Assembly: GCA_041504365.1 (NCBI GenBank)
Contig: CP167917.1
Coordinates: forward strand, 3,100,001 to 3,164,000
Length of the DNA: 64,000 bases
Direction: 5' to 3'
Source: Dryocola sp. LX212
GTDB taxonomy: Bacteria; Pseudomonadota; Gammaproteobacteria; Enterobacterales; Enterobacteriaceae
The notes beneath the pieces are model-generated. The model ran no database searches, was not told where the DNA came from, and was given only the letters and a program-made list of their open reading frames with translations. The position numbers and the translations under genes are program-made. Shown here piece by piece: positions 25,481 through 35,869 of this stretch. Numbering within the stretch: the first letter of the stretch is position 1; each line of letters opens with the position of its first letter.

Positions 25481-26308
25481 TCAGGCAAACTTCACTAACC
25501 GCTCGCTTAAATTCTCTTCCAGCCACCGCAGCGACTCAAACCCTGCTTTTGCAACCCTGCCCGGCTCTGCCAGCTGATACTCATCGTTAAAAATCTCCAG
25601 CGACCATGGCCCGCGATAACCTTTGTCCACCAGCGTTCTGGCAAACTCCAGCACGGGCAGATCGCCCATGCCCGGCACGCAGCGGTAGTGACGGCTCCAT
25701 TCCAGCACGTCCAGATCCTTGCGCGGTGCATCCGCTAACTGCACAAAAAAGATCTTCTCCAGCGGTATGTTTATCAGGTTGAGTTCATCCCCCAGCGCCA
25801 GCACGTGGAAGCTGTCCAGCACCAGTCCCAGCGATGCGCTATTAACGGCTTTGACACGGTCCCACGACTGCTGATATCGGTTGACATGCCTGCCCCAGGC
25901 CAGCGCCTCATAGCCCACTTTCACACCGTGCTGGCAGGCCAGTTCGGCTATTTTTCCCAGGTCGTGTATCTGCTTATCCCGGCTCGCGTCACACTGCTCA
26001 TCTACGTTGCTGCACAGTAATAGCTTTTCGCAGCCCAGCTGATTCATCGTGTCGAATGTTCTGCGCGCCCGCTCGAGGTTTTCCGCCAGCTTCGCATCCG
26101 GCACTCCCTCGAAGTTACGAAACGGCTGGTACAGCAGGATCTGTAATCCCAGACTGCTGGCGAGCTTCGCAATGTCACGTGCGCTTCCCTGCCAGGCCTG
26201 GAGATCCGGCTCAAAGATTTCCACGCCGCTAAAGCCCGCACGGGCTATCGCGTGGAGTTTTTCAGGTAACGTACCGGCAAGACAAACGGTGGCTATTGAA
26301 CGCTGCAT
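25481..26308 (-). CDS. 3-dehydroshikimate dehydratase-like TIM-barrel protein
   Basis: This 275-residue sugar-phosphate isomerase/epimerase (AP endonuclease 2) family protein starts MQRSIATVCLAGTLPEKL and has GFSGVEIFEPDL and YQPFRNFEG, recalling the N-terminal half of QuiC/AsbF-type 3-dehydroshikimate dehydratases. Metal-ligand candidates are E in VEIFE, YEALAW, LDSFH and EIFND. It is much shorter than QuiC fusions, which carry a second dioxygenase-like domain. The ATG at 26308 with GAGGA is preferred over an upstream start. E. coli has yeiI/nupX genes here instead. The activity is a family guess. Confidence 0.72.
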   Translation of the reverse strand: MQRSIATVCLAGTLPEKLHAIARAGFSGVEIFEPDLQAWQGSARDIAKLASSLGLQILLYQPFRNFEGVPDAKLAENLERARRTFDTMNQLGCEKLLLCSNVDEQCDASRDKQIHDLGKIAELACQHGVKVGYEALAWGRHVNRYQQSWDRVKAVNSASLGLVLDSFHVLALGDELNLINIPLEKIFFVQLADAPRKDLDVLEWSRHYRCVPGMGDLPVLEFARTLVDKGYRGPWSLEIFNDEYQLAEPGRVAKAGFESLRWLEENLSERLVKFA

Positions 26309-26345
26309 ACTTTCCTCGGGAACCGTGTGGGAGAGCTTTAATCTT

Positions 26346-26361
26346 TGAACCAACTGGTTCA
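26346..26361. promoter_or_regulatory. Palindrome TGAACCA-AC-TGGTTCA upstream of the dehydratase-like gene
   Basis: Seven-base inverted arms with a 2-bp spacer lie 38 bp upstream of the 26308 start, where an operator would overlap the transcript start. The regulator is unknown and no regulator gene adjoins it. Confidence 0.5.
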
Positions 26362-26423
26362 TTTGGCAACATTTGGGTAACAAATGGGGTTGTAAGCGGG
26401 GCTTGCCAGAAATGGAAAGTGAA

Positions 26424-26451
26424 AACGCCCCCGGTTTTCCCCGGAGGCGTT
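26424..26451 (-). terminator. fruBKA operon terminator
   Basis: On the minus strand AACGCCTCCGG pairs with CCGGGGGCGTT across a GGAAAA-type loop, followed by TTTTC, 28 bp after the fruA stop. Confidence 0.75.
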
Positions 26452-26478
26452 CAGATAAACTGCTTGATTTTACGAATA

Positions 26479-28173
26479 TTAAGCTGTTTTAACAGCCAGC
26501 TCGGCGTCCGGAAGTTTCAGGAAGGCGTAAGACAAACCTGCCAGCAGCGTACCCGCCACAATCGCAATCAGATAGCCCAGCACCGGCGTAATCGCACCCG
26601 GAATCAGCAGAACGAACAGGCCACCGTGTGGCGCCATCAGCTTCGCGCCAACCGCCATGGAGATAGCGCCTGTTACCGCACCGCCCACGATACAGCAAGG
26701 CAGCACGCGCATCGGGTCACGGGCCGCGAACGGAATCGCCCCTTCGGTGATGAAGCACAGGCCCAGCACCAGCGCCGCTTTGCCGCCTTCCTGCTCGGAT
26801 TTAGCGAACTTACGACGGGCAACCAGCGTCGCCAGGCCCAGCGCCAGCGGTGGCACCATGCCTGCCGCCATGATGGCCGCCATGGGTGCGTAGGTCTGGG
26901 TGCTCAGCAGGCCAACCCCGAAGGCGTAGGCCGCTTTGTTCACCGGGCCGCCCATATCGGTACACATCATACCGCCGAGGATCGCGCCAAGCAGAACCGC
27001 GTTTGCGGTGCCCATGGTCTGCAGCCAGTGGGTCAGGCCTTCGAGGATTTTCGCAACCGGCGTACCGATCAGGTAGATCATCGCCAGGCCAACTACCAGG
27101 CTGGAAATCAGCGGGATGATCAGGATAGGTTTCAGCGCTTCCATGCTTGGCGGCAGCTTCAGCTTAGTGCTGATCGCTTTCGCCACGTAGCCCGCAAGGA
27201 AACCGGCAATGATCCCGCCGATGAAACCCGCGCCGGTGCTGACGGCCAGCATACCGCCGATTAGGCCCGGCGTCAGGCCAGGACGGTCAGCGATGGAAAA
27301 CGCGATATAACCCGCCAGTACCGGGACCATCAGCGCAAAGGCGGAGCCGCCGCCGATCTGCATCAGCGCAGCAGCCAGCGTGCCCGGCTCTTTAAACGCT
27401 TCGATACCAAAGGCGAAGGAGAGCGCGATGCACAGGCCGCCCGCAACAACCATCGGCAGCATGTAAGACACACCGGTCAGCAGGTGACGGTATGCCCCGG
27501 CCCCCTCTTTCTTACCTTCTTTTGCAGACGCGGCGCTCTGGCCTTTGGCTTCAAAGATGGTCGCTTCGGTCTGCGCCTTATCCAGCTCCTGGGCCGTTTT
27601 CTTCAGCGCAAGGCCGGTGGAAGTACGGTACATCGGCTTGCCGGCAAACTTCGCCAGATCCACTTCGATGTCAGCCGCCACGATCACCAGATCGGCCTCA
27701 GCCACCTCTTCCGGCGTGATGGCGTTGCCCGCACCTACGGAACCACGCGTTTCCACCTTCACCCACCAGCCGCGTTTTTTCGCTTCGGTTTCGATGGCTT
27801 CCGCCGCCATAAAGGTGTGCGCTACGCCAGTTGGGCAGGCGGTTACGGCGACAATGCGTTTTGGCCCTTTTGCCGCCGCAGACGGTGCGGCAGCGGCAAC
27901 AGGGGCGGTATACGGCTTAGCTTTGCCTTTTGCTTCGCTCAGAAACAGCTCAGGATGCAGCACCGCACGATCGATATCGCCCAGGAAGACATTTTTGCCG
28001 TTCAGAGCGGTGTCAGCAGGGACGGAGGTGCCCACCACGATAGCCAGTTCGGCCTCGTTCGGGTTGTCGATAATAGTCAGATGCGCTTTCGGTGCCGCAG
28101 CGCTCAGCAGGGTTTTCGCGAGGTAAGCGCGCGCCTGGCCAAGCGTAGGATCGATAATCAGCAGCGTTTTCAT
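26479..28173 (-). CDS. fruA: PTS fructose transporter subunit IIBC FruA
   Basis: This 564-residue inner-membrane protein imports and phosphorylates fructose to fructose 1-phosphate. A degenerate IIB' domain (about 1-90) precedes the active IIB domain with phospho-Cys113 (TACPTGVAHT). The IIC membrane domain (about 225-560, ten or so helices) ends the protein. Length and order match E. coli FruA. It is the last gene of fruBKA, 16 bp after fruK. Confidence 0.96.
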   Translation of the reverse strand: MKTLLIIDPTLGQARAYLAKTLLSAAAPKAHLTIIDNPNEAELAIVVGTSVPADTALNGKNVFLGDIDRAVLHPELFLSEAKGKAKPYTAPVAAAAPSAAAKGPKRIVAVTACPTGVAHTFMAAEAIETEAKKRGWWVKVETRGSVGAGNAITPEEVAEADLVIVAADIEVDLAKFAGKPMYRTSTGLALKKTAQELDKAQTEATIFEAKGQSAASAKEGKKEGAGAYRHLLTGVSYMLPMVVAGGLCIALSFAFGIEAFKEPGTLAAALMQIGGGSAFALMVPVLAGYIAFSIADRPGLTPGLIGGMLAVSTGAGFIGGIIAGFLAGYVAKAISTKLKLPPSMEALKPILIIPLISSLVVGLAMIYLIGTPVAKILEGLTHWLQTMGTANAVLLGAILGGMMCTDMGGPVNKAAYAFGVGLLSTQTYAPMAAIMAAGMVPPLALGLATLVARRKFAKSEQEGGKAALVLGLCFITEGAIPFAARDPMRVLPCCIVGGAVTGAISMAVGAKLMAPHGGLFVLLIPGAITPVLGYLIAIVAGTLLAGLSYAFLKLPDAELAVKTA

Positions 28174-28189
28174 TGTTCCTCTCCTGCCG

Positions 28190-29128
28190 TTAGTTAAAGG
28201 GTTGCAGATCGACGCGGGCCATCATGGCAGCCAGCTGGGTGCGATCCGTAATGCCAACGTTGCTCTGGCTCACCGCCAGTGCCGCAACGGCCGTTGCCAG
28301 GCGCAGGGTATGCTCGCTGGATTCACGCATCAGCAGGCCATAAATCAGGCCGCCAACCATGGAATCTCCGGCGCCCACGGTGCTGACAACTTCGCAGGCA
28401 GGCGGTTTCGCAATCCATTCGCCCGACGCGTTCACCCACAGCGCGCCTTCGGCACCCAGGGAGATAACAACGTGTGCGATGCCCTGCTCGCGCAAGGCGT
28501 GCGCGGCTTCGATCACGTCTTTCATTTCAGGAAGCTTGCGGCCAGCCCAGATTTCCAGCTCGCGGCGGTTTGGTTTGACCAGCCACGGCGCGGCCTTCAG
28601 CCCGGCTACCAGCGCCTCACGGCTGCTGTCAAAGATGATGCACGGACACTGGCTGCGAAGACGGGTCATCCAGTCGGTGAATGCTTCCGGCGTCACGCCC
28701 GCAGGCAGGCTGCCGCTGACGCAGACCATGTCGAACTGGCCCAGCCAGCTCAGAGAATCGGCAACGAAGCGCTCCCAGTCGGACGGCGTCACTTCAAAGC
28801 CGGAGAAGTTAAAGTCGGTGACTTCCCCGTCCTTCTCGGTCAGCTTGACGTTGATGCGGGTACGGCCCTGCACCACCTGAAAACGGTTGGCGATACCCAG
28901 CTCGCTGAACAGCTGCTGGAAGCCGTCCTGGTTATCTTTTCCCAGGAAACCGCCCACGGTAACGTCAATGCCCAGGTCTTTGAGAACTTTGGCGACGTTA
29001 ATGCCTTTACCGGCGGCATGCAGCCCGGTTGTGCGAACCAGGTTCACTTCACCGCGTTCAACTTCCGGGGTGTAGCCAACCAGGTCATAGGCCGGGTTCA
29101 GCGTAATTGTTGCAACACGTCTGGTCAT
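28190..29128 (-). CDS. fruK: 1-phosphofructokinase FruK
   Basis: This 312-residue PfkB-family kinase converts fructose 1-phosphate to fructose 1,6-bisphosphate. It shows the N-terminal TLNPAYD motif, [10 protein letters not shown] and the catalytic GAGDSMVGG near residue 250. Its start overlaps the fruB stop by 4 bp. Same length as the E. coli protein. Confidence 0.96.
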   Translation of the reverse strand: MTRRVATITLNPAYDLVGYTPEVERGEVNLVRTTGLHAAGKGINVAKVLKDLGIDVTVGGFLGKDNQDGFQQLFSELGIANRFQVVQGRTRINVKLTEKDGEVTDFNFSGFEVTPSDWERFVADSLSWLGQFDMVCVSGSLPAGVTPEAFTDWMTRLRSQCPCIIFDSSREALVAGLKAAPWLVKPNRRELEIWAGRKLPEMKDVIEAAHALREQGIAHVVISLGAEGALWVNASGEWIAKPPACEVVSTVGAGDSMVGGLIYGLLMRESSEHTLRLATAVAALAVSQSNVGITDRTQLAAMMARVDLQPFN

Positions 29129-30258
29129 GCGGCCCCCTCGCCCAGACCGGCGGCGATAGCCTCGCCGATAGCCTGTAATGCCTGTTGTGCGTCATCGCCC
29201 TGTGCAGTAAAGCGCAGGCGGTGGCCTTTTTTCACGCCCAGCGCGACAACTTTCATCAGGCTGCGGCCGTTAGCGGGTTTACCGGAACCGTCGAGGTTGG
29301 TCACGGTGATATCACTGCTGAACTGCTTGATGGTATTTACCAGCATCGTACCCGGACGGGCATGCAGGCCGTGTTCGTTGCGGATGGTGAACTCTTCCGT
29401 CAGCACGTTTTCAGCCGGTGCGGCATCGCTGGTCAGCAGCGTCAGCAAAGTCGGCGCATCCGCGTTCAGCAGGTGCTCTGCTTTATTGTTGATCAGCAGA
29501 TCGCTAAGGCGATTCAGTACCTGCAGCGGCTGGTCGTCGGCGACGGCTACGGTCATCAGCATGGAGACCGGCTCGCCTTCCGCTTCAAAAGCAGCGGACG
29601 GACGGCTGATAGCCACCGCGCTGGCAAGGTTGCCTTCGGTACTGTCGCTCAGCCAGATACCCTGACCGAGATACAGCGGCCTGTTAGAAACGACGTTGCT
29701 GACAAAGGAGGCATCCGCCGCGCCAGCCTGTTTGATACGGCCAGCGTTCAGCGCCTGCAATGTCATGAGATCGCTGGCGGTGACGTCCAGCGCCAGCAGG
29801 GAGTTGTCAAACAGCAGCGCGGCGCTTTGTTTTTCCCCCATCAGCAGGGCACGCACTTCTTCTGCGGTCGAAGCGGTGCGCAGCTGTTCAGCAACGGCGT
29901 CATCGCTTAATACATGCGTCAGCTGACGCAGCAACCCAAGGTGTTCGTCGGAGCTGGCGGCAATACCGATGGCCACATAGGCTTTCTGCCCTTCCGCCCA
30001 CTCAATGCCCTGCGGGAACTGGAAGACCTGAACGCCGGTTTTCAGCACCAGCTCGCGGGTATCCGTCGTGCCATGTGGGATGGCGATGCCATTGCCCAGA
30101 TACGTTGCGGTCTGCTGCTCACGCGCAAGCATGCCGTCGACGTAGCCTTCGGCCACGTTACCCGCCTGCACAAGTGCAGCGGCAACCTGACGGATGGCCT
30201 CTTCTTTACTCCCGGCGCTTTGGCCAGGATGGATGTCCTGAACAGATAACTGGAACAT
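29125..30258 (-). CDS. fruB: PTS fructose IIA-HPr fusion protein FruB
   Basis: This 377-residue phosphocarrier (DTP) has an N-terminal IIA domain with H62 (AIPHGTT), a central linker domain and a C-terminal FPr/HPr domain with the phospho-His in [10 protein letters not shown] near residue 300. It relays phosphate from enzyme I to FruA. It is the first gene of the operon; two Cra-type sites lie upstream. Confidence 0.96.
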   Translation of the reverse strand: MFQLSVQDIHPGQSAGSKEEAIRQVAAALVQAGNVAEGYVDGMLAREQQTATYLGNGIAIPHGTTDTRELVLKTGVQVFQFPQGIEWAEGQKAYVAIGIAASSDEHLGLLRQLTHVLSDDAVAEQLRTASTAEEVRALLMGEKQSAALLFDNSLLALDVTASDLMTLQALNAGRIKQAGAADASFVSNVVSNRPLYLGQGIWLSDSTEGNLASAVAISRPSAAFEAEGEPVSMLMTVAVADDQPLQVLNRLSDLLINNKAEHLLNADAPTLLTLLTSDAAPAENVLTEEFTIRNEHGLHARPGTMLVNTIKQFSSDITVTNLDGSGKPANGRSLMKVVALGVKKGHRLRFTAQGDDAQQALQAIGEAIAAGLGEGAA

Positions 30259-30272
30259 GGATCCTCTCTTCT

Positions 30273-30293
30273 GCTGAATTGAAACGATTCAGC
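30273..30293. promoter_or_regulatory. Cra (FruR) operator, proximal
   Basis: GCTGAATTGAAACGATTCAGC is an imperfect palindrome containing TGAAACGATTCA, a Cra-type core, just upstream of fruB. E. coli fruB has two Cra operators in the same region. Fructose 1-phosphate releases Cra and induces the operon. Confidence 0.8.
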
Positions 30294-30343
30294 TGTTATG
30301 AGAAAAAAAGCGCCCTCTGGTGTGACAATGGCAACAAGACGAC

Positions 30344-30359
30344 GCTGAAACGTTTCAAT
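30344..30359. promoter_or_regulatory. Cra (FruR) operator, distal
   Basis: GCTGAAACGTTTCAAT matches the canonical Cra half-palindrome exactly by eye. It lies 85 bp upstream of fruB. Confidence 0.88.
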
Positions 30360-30624
30360 GAGTGTGTGTATTTCCCGCAAACCAGGCAAGCACTGTTGCA
30401 ATTTTTTTACTGGAATTTTGAGGTTACGCACATTTTTATGCTCACCAAAACGTCAGAGCTGAAATAAAGCCCGGCTTCTTTTAAGCTTCAGCAAACTTCA
30501 GCTTTAGCCAAACTTAATCAGAACGCCGTTTTGACTTTTTGTGTCCCTTTTGATTTGAAGCGCTGTTTATTCGCTCACAAGGCGCGTAAACTCCGCGCGT
30601 TAATTCATCAACGACCCTGACCCC

Positions 30625-31806
30625 ATGCAAAACACCCCAGTGGCCGCGGCCCGCAAGCCCCTCGATCTGACGTCATCCGCCTTCTTGATTGTAGCTTTTT
30701 TAACCGGCATTGCAGGCGCGCTGCAAACGCCTACCCTGAGCCTGTTTCTGACGACGGAGGTCCACGTCCGTCCGGCGCTGGTTGGCTTCTTTTTTACCGG
30801 CAGCGCGGTTATCGGCATTCTGGTCAGCCAGTTCCTGGCGGGACGTTCCGACCGTAAAGGGGATCGCAAGGCGCTGATTTTTGTCTGCTGCCTGCTCGGC
30901 GCACTGGCCTGCCTGCTGTTTGCATGGAACCGCAACTACTTTGTTTTGCTGTTCGTTGGGGTGTTCCTGAGCAGCTTCGGCTCTACCGCGAACCCCCAGA
31001 TGTTCGCCCTGGCCCGGGAGCACGCGGACCGCACCGGCCGCGAAGCCGTGATGTTCAGCTCGATTTTACGCGCGCAGGTTTCCCTGGCCTGGGTTATCGG
31101 CCCGCCAGTCGCCTACGCGCTGTCGCTGGGTTTTGGCTTTACGACCATGTACCTGAGCGCCGCCTTTGCCTTTGTGGTCTGCAGCCTGATGGTCTGGCTA
31201 TTTCTGCCATCGATGCGTAAAGCGCCCGTTGCCGCTACCGGCAAGCTGGAAGCCCCACGCCGCAACCGCCGCGACGCGCTGCTGCTGTTCGTGGCCTGCA
31301 CCATGATGTGGGGCTGCAACAGCCTGTACATCATTAATATGCCGCTCTATATCATTAACGAGCTGCATCTGCCGGAGAAGCTGGCGGGGGTGATGATGGG
31401 AACGGCGGCGGGCCTTGAAATCCCCACCATGCTGATTGCGGGCTACTACGCAAAACGCTTTGGTAAACGCTTCCTGATGCGTATCTCGCTGGTCGCGGGC
31501 CTGCTGTTCTATATCGGCATGCTGACGCTGCACAACGAGATGCTGCTGCTGGCGCTACAGCTGCTGAACGCGATTTTCATCGGCATTCTGGCGGGGATTG
31601 GCATGCTCTACTTCCAGGATTTGATGCCGGGACAGGCGGGTGCGGCCACTACGCTGTATACCAACACCACGCGCGTGGGCTGGATAATCGCCGGCTCCAT
31701 GGCCGGGGTGGTGGCTGAAATCTGGAGCTATCACACCGTGTTCTTTATTGCGCTGGGCATGGTGGTCATTACGGCTTACTGCCTGCTGCGCATTAAAGAC
31801 GTTTAG
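30625..31806 (+). CDS. setB: Sugar efflux transporter SetB
   Basis: This 393-residue MFS protein of the SET family exports glucosides and lactose-like sugars. It is closely similar to E. coli Set[32 protein letters not shown], and the C-terminal CLLRIKDV. About twelve transmembrane helices are present. Divergent from fruB, and its stop overlaps the convergent yeiW stop. Confidence 0.93.
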   Translation: MQNTPVAAARKPLDLTSSAFLIVAFLTGIAGALQTPTLSLFLTTEVHVRPALVGFFFTGSAVIGILVSQFLAGRSDRKGDRKALIFVCCLLGALACLLFAWNRNYFVLLFVGVFLSSFGSTANPQMFALAREHADRTGREAVMFSSILRAQVSLAWVIGPPVAYALSLGFGFTTMYLSAAFAFVVCSLMVWLFLPSMRKAPVAATGKLEAPRRNRRDALLLFVACTMMWGCNSLYIINMPLYIINELHLPEKLAGVMMGTAAGLEIPTMLIAGYYAKRFGKRFLMRISLVAGLLFYIGMLTLHNEMLLLALQLLNAIFIGILAGIGMLYFQDLMPGQAGAATTLYTNTTRVGWIIAGSMAGVVAEIWSYHTVFFIALGMVVITAYCLLRIKDV

Positions 31807-32057
31807 GGGGCCGTTGCGGCCTCAAGCCAGATAAGATAATCCATCGCCTGCGCCCGCGTCGTGCCGCACATTTCGCGGCAGGCCTGCAGGCTCGCGCAAA
31901 CCTTTGGCCTCAGCGGCGAAAGAAAGATTTTGCAGCGCATATCGTCGCCGAGCTGAGCGCAGGGAGTATTTGCCGGTTTGCCGTTGGGCATGCCGGGTAT
32001 CGGGCTGGATACGGAAGGTGCGGTGCAGCAGGCGCCGCAATCAGGACGACAGTCCAT
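31803..32057 (-). CDS. yeiW: Cysteine-cluster protein YeiW
   Basis: This 84-residue YkgJ-type protein has eight cysteines in the family arrangement ([31 protein letters not shown]), probably a metal or Fe-S site. The ATG at 32057 (MDCRPDC) matches E. coli; a TTG two codons upstream is less likely. Function is unknown. Convergent with setB, divergent from efpL. Confidence 0.9.
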   Translation of the reverse strand: MDCRPDCGACCTAPSVSSPIPGMPNGKPANTPCAQLGDDMRCKIFLSPLRPKVCASLQACREMCGTTRAQAMDYLIWLEAATAP

Positions 32058-32229
32058 CAGCAATACTCCGGTGGGCTGGCTAAGTGAGCGGACTGTAGCA
32101 GCCCCGCTCCGCCTTTACTACGCACATTTATACTTTGTCTCAGCAGCGATGAAATCCGCTTGCCTGAACTGCCCCTCGCGAGTAATTTGTCGCAATATTT
32201 TCGCCTCTCAAATTTTACAGGAAACACCG

Positions 32230-32802
32230 ATGGCAAGAGCTAACGAAATCAAAAAGGGTATGGTCCTTAACCACAACGGCAAGCTGCTGATTGTTAAAGA
32301 TATCGATATCCAGTCACCGAGCGCACGCGGCGCGGCTACCCTTTATAAGATGCGTTTTTCCGACGTCCGTACCGGGCAGAAGGTGGAAGAGCGTTTCAAA
32401 GGTGACGATATCGTCGATACCATTACCCTGACCCGTCGTTTCGTTGATTTCTCTTATATCGACGGCAACGAATACGTGTTCATGGATAAAGAAGATTACA
32501 CGCCGTACATCTTCACCAAAGACCAGATCGAAGATGAGCTGCAGTTCATCCCGGAAGGCGGCATGCCTGACATGCAGGTGCTGACCTGGGACGGCCAGCT
32601 GCTGGCGCTGGAGCTGCCGCAGACCGTGGATCTGGAAATCGTTGAAACCGCCCCTGGCATCAAAGGCGCGTCAGCAAGCTCCCGCACCAAGCCCGCCACT
32701 ATGTCCACCGGCCTGGTGATTCAGGTGCCGGAATACATGGTGACCGGCGAGAAGATCCGCATTCATATCGCTGAGAAGCGCTCTATGGGCCGTGCTGACT
32801 AA
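32230..32802 (+). CDS. efpL: Elongation factor P-like protein EfpL (YeiP)
   Basis: This 190-residue EF-P paralogue relieves ribosome stalling at proline-rich and related motifs. It has three beta-barrel domains: N-terminal KOW-like ([20 protein letters not shown]), OB middle and C-terminal OB ([19 protein letters not shown]). Length equals E. coli YeiP. The ATG at 32230 with ACAGGAAACACCG is clear; an upstream in-frame extension of 84 codons is not credible. The usual EF-P lysine is replaced in the loop near SPSARG. Confidence 0.95.
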   Translation: MARANEIKKGMVLNHNGKLLIVKDIDIQSPSARGAATLYKMRFSDVRTGQKVEERFKGDDIVDTITLTRRFVDFSYIDGNEYVFMDKEDYTPYIFTKDQIEDELQFIPEGGMPDMQVLTWDGQLLALELPQTVDLEIVETAPGIKGASASSRTKPATMSTGLVIQVPEYMVTGEKIRIHIAEKRSMGRAD

Positions 32803-32848
32803 TTAGTTAAATGTTGGATAGTGCAGGTTTATCCGACCTGCAACCAAA

Positions 32849-32875
32849 AAAAACGCGCCCTCTGGCGCGTTTTTT
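32849..32875 (+). terminator. efpL terminator (bidirectional)
   Basis: AAACGCGCC pairs with GGCGCGTTT around CTCT, with A-tract before and T-tract after. It serves efpL and probably the convergent uxuA. Confidence 0.88.
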
Positions 32876-32890
32876 ATATCTGCGTTGAGC

Positions 32891-34084
32891 TTATTTCAGC
32901 AGGTCCGGGAACATAATCTGCTTCAGCGCCAGCTCTACGCCGCGCACCTCTGCCAGCCCTTTCAGGCGGCCAATCGCCGAATAGCCCGGGTTGGTTTTCT
33001 TGTGCAGATCGTCCAGCATCTGGTGGCCGTGATCGGGGCGCATCGGAATCGGGCGTAAATCACCGCTCGCCTTACGGCGCTGCTCCTCCGTCAGAATCGC
33101 CTTCACTACCGCAACCATATCCACATCGCCCTGCAGGTGCGCGCCTTCATGGAAGGTTTTTGGGTTATCTTCACGGCAGGTGGCGCGCAGATGGGTGAAG
33201 TGAATGCGGTCGCCGAATGTTTCTATCATGCGGACCAGGTCGTTATCCGCACGCACGCCGTAGGAGCCGGTACACATGGTAAAGCCATTGTTGATGCTGT
33301 CTACGGTCTCTTTCAGCCACTGCATATCTTCGATGGTAGAGACAATGCGCGGCAGGCCGAGAATCGGGCGCGGCGGATCGTCCGGATGCACGGCCAGGCG
33401 TACGCCCACTTCATCAGCCACGGCTACAATAGCGCGCAGGAAATAAGCCATGTTTTCACGCAGCTGCTCTTTGTTAATACCGTCGTATTCTGCAAGGCGG
33501 GCGCGGAACTGAGCCAGCGTGTAGCCCTCTTCCGCTCCCGGCAGCCCCGCGATGATGTTGCGGGTCAGCTTCTCAATTTCGGCTTCGGACATGTTATTGA
33601 AGTAGTCCTGCGCCTGGCGCTGCTCTTCTTCGCTGTAGTCTGCCTCGGCGCCTTTGCGCTTCAGGATGTGCAGCTCAAACGCCGCGAAGGCAATCTGGTC
33701 AAAACGCAGCGCTCGGGAGCCGTCCGGCAGCTCATATTCCAGGTCGGTACGCGTCCAGTCCAGAATAGGCATAAAGTTGTAGCAGACGGTATCAATGCCG
33801 CATTCAGCAAGGTTGCGGATGCTCTGCTGATAGCTGGCGATATGTTTGTCATAGTCGCCGCTGTGGGTCTTTATCTCTTCGTGAACAGGAATGCTTTCCA
33901 CCACGGACCAGGTCAGCCCTTTTGCCGCAAGCTCAGCCTGACGCTGCTTTATTTCCGCCACCGGCCACACTTCGCCGTTTGGGATGTGGTGCAAAGCGGT
34001 GACCACGCCGGTTGCGCCCGCCTGGCGCACGTCGTCCAGTGATACAGGGTCTTTCGGGCCATACCAACGCCAGGTTTGTTCCAT
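32891..34084 (-). CDS. uxuA: Mannonate dehydratase UxuA
   Basis: This 397-residue TIM-barrel enzyme dehydrates D-mannonate to 2-dehydro-3-deoxygluconate in glucuronate breakdown. Family motifs include [32 protein letters not shown] and MRPDHGHQ. In E. coli uxuA sits elsewhere with uxuB; here it is divergent from yeiQ, an UxuB homologue. Sites such as GTCATACCAA and GTATGAC in the 210-bp divergent gap resemble UxuR/ExuR half-sites (weak). Confidence 0.94.
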   Translation of the reverse strand: MEQTWRWYGPKDPVSLDDVRQAGATGVVTALHHIPNGEVWPVAEIKQRQAELAAKGLTWSVVESIPVHEEIKTHSGDYDKHIASYQQSIRNLAECGIDTVCYNFMPILDWTRTDLEYELPDGSRALRFDQIAFAAFELHILKRKGAEADYSEEEQRQAQDYFNNMSEAEIEKLTRNIIAGLPGAEEGYTLAQFRARLAEYDGINKEQLRENMAYFLRAIVAVADEVGVRLAVHPDDPPRPILGLPRIVSTIEDMQWLKETVDSINNGFTMCTGSYGVRADNDLVRMIETFGDRIHFTHLRATCREDNPKTFHEGAHLQGDVDMVAVVKAILTEEQRRKASGDLRPIPMRPDHGHQMLDDLHKKTNPGYSAIGRLKGLAEVRGVELALKQIMFPDLLK

Positions 34085-34294
34085 TGCCAGTTCCTCAGTT
34101 AAAAGATGTCATACCAATTCAAGTCGTTTTGTATGACGACTACCATACCGCAAAGCGGCAAATCGTCAATTTACAGCACCACATTGGTTGATCAAGCTCA
34201 CATTAAAGGGATAAAGGCAGCACACCAATTTAATTTGCTGTCATATAACTTTACACTGAAATTGTTATCATTACGTTAATCAGGATTTGCATTT

Positions 34295-35755
34295 ATGAAT
34301 ACAATTGCTTCCGTCACCCTGCCCGAAGGCGTCGGGCAGCCGGGCTACGATCGCCGGGCCCTCAAAACCCGCATCGTCCATTTCGGCTTCGGCGCGTTTC
34401 ACCGGGCGCACCAGGCGCTGCTTACCGACCGGGTTCTTAACGCTCAGGGCGGTGACTGGGGGATCTGCGAGATCAGCCTGTTTAGCGGCGATAAGCTGAT
34501 GAGCGCCCTGCGTGCGCAGGATCACCTCTATACCGTGCTGGAGAAAGGGCCAGAAGGTAACCGGGCAATTATTGTCGGCGCGGTTAAAGAATGCCTGAAT
34601 GCAAAGCTCGACGGCATGGAAGCAATTATTGAAAAATTCTGCGAGCCGCAGGTCGCTATTGTCTCGCTGACCGTGACGGAAAAGGGCTACTGCATCGATC
34701 CGGCCACGGGCAAGCTGGACGCCGCTAACGAACGCATCATGCACGACCTGCAAAATCCTGCTGAACCTCACTCTGCCCCCGGCATTCTGGTGGAAGCCCT
34801 TAACCGCCGCCGTGAGCGCGGCCTGCCTCCGTTTACCGTTCTCTCCTGCGATAACATCCCGGACAACGGTCATGTGGTACGAAACGCCGTCATCGGCATG
34901 GCGGAAAAGCGCAGCCAGCCGCTGGCCGACTGGGTACGCGAATTCGTAACCTTCCCGAGCACGATGGTTGACCGCATCGTGCCTGCCGCGACGGCAGAGT
35001 CTTTGCAGGAAATTACGGACGCACTGGGCGTGGAAGATCCCTGCGCGATTTCAGGCGAGCCGTTTATCCAGTGGGTAATTGAAGATAATTTCATTGCCGG
35101 ACGCCCGGACTGGGAAGTGGCTGGCGTGGAGATGGTAGACGACGTGATGCCCTGGGAGCAGATGAAGCTGCGCATGCTCAACGGCAGCCACTCGTTCCTG
35201 GCGTACCTTGGGTATCTGGCGGGCTACCAGCATATTAATGAGTGCATGGCTGATGAGCATTTCAAACGTGCCGCCCATCAGCTGATGATGCATGAGCAGG
35301 CTCCCACCCTGCGCGTCAAAGGCATTGACCTCGGGCAGTATGCCTGCAGCCTTCTTGAGCGCTTCGCTAACCCCGCCCTGCAGCACCGCACCTGGCAAAT
35401 CGCCATGGACGGCAGCCAGAAGCTTCCGCAGCGTATGCTGGAAAGCGTACGCTGGCATCTGCAAAACGGCGATGAGTGGCCCTGTCTGGCTTTAGCAATT
35501 GCGGGCTGGATGCGCTACGTCAGCGGCGTGGATGATTCCGGTAACGCCATTGATATCCGTGACCCGCTGGCGCAGAAGATCAAAGGTCTGGTAGAGCAAA
35601 GTTCAGAAAATGAACGGGTTGCCGCCCTGCTGAGCCTGAGTGAAATCTTTGGTAACGATCTTCCTAAAGACGAACACTTTGTGCAAAGCGTGAGTGCCGC
35701 CTGGGAAAAACTGCGTATTAACGGCGCAAAACAGGCGGTAGCGGACCTGCTGTAA
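34295..35755 (+). CDS. yeiQ: Mannitol dehydrogenase-family oxidoreductase YeiQ
   Basis: This 486-residue NAD-dependent polyol/uronate dehydrogenase is closely similar to E. coli YeiQ and related to fructuronate reductase UxuB. The N-terminal Rossmann segment is RIVHFGFGAFHRAHQA; catalytic-region motifs include MVDRIVPAAT and KLRMLNGSHSFLAYLG. It is divergent from uxuA; together they would cover fructuronate to KDG if YeiQ reduces fructuronate (inference). Confidence 0.92.
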   Translation: MNTIASVTLPEGVGQPGYDRRALKTRIVHFGFGAFHRAHQALLTDRVLNAQGGDWGICEISLFSGDKLMSALRAQDHLYTVLEKGPEGNRAIIVGAVKECLNAKLDGMEAIIEKFCEPQVAIVSLTVTEKGYCIDPATGKLDAANERIMHDLQNPAEPHSAPGILVEALNRRRERGLPPFTVLSCDNIPDNGHVVRNAVIGMAEKRSQPLADWVREFVTFPSTMVDRIVPAATAESLQEITDALGVEDPCAISGEPFIQWVIEDNFIAGRPDWEVAGVEMVDDVMPWEQMKLRMLNGSHSFLAYLGYLAGYQHINECMADEHFKRAAHQLMMHEQAPTLRVKGIDLGQYACSLLERFANPALQHRTWQIAMDGSQKLPQRMLESVRWHLQNGDEWPCLALAIAGWMRYVSGVDDSGNAIDIRDPLAQKIKGLVEQSSENERVAALLSLSEIFGNDLPKDEHFVQSVSAAWEKLRINGAKQAVADLL

Positions 35756-35773
35756 TTAACGATCCGTGTCGTT

Positions 35774-35806
35774 AAAACGGCCCTGTTCCGCCGCAGGCCG
35801 TTTTTA
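35774..35806 (+). terminator. yeiQ terminator
   Basis: AAAACGGCC and GGCCGTTTTT flank a 14-base loop, 18 bp after the yeiQ stop. Confidence 0.82.
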
Positions 35807-35869
35807 TACTTCTATTTTTTGCCAATGTTGTTCAGGATACGGACTGAATTTTACTCCGCCGGAGCGACT

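Larger units (their letters stand above)
30259..30624. other. fruB-setB divergent intergenic region
   Basis: This holds the two Cra operators and a nearby TGTGACAATGGCAACA that could be a weak CRP site. The half toward setB is AT-rich with no further recognisable element. Confidence 0.5.

Noticed and set aside
28202-29665. Long plus-strand open frame (487 codons) opposite fruK/fruB
   Set aside because: It is antisense to clear fruK and fruB, has no family resemblance, and arises from high GC codon use on the opposite strand.
31978-32229. 84-residue N-terminal extension of EfpL
   Set aside because: It runs through the antisense of yeiW and the promoter; EF-P family proteins start at MARANE.
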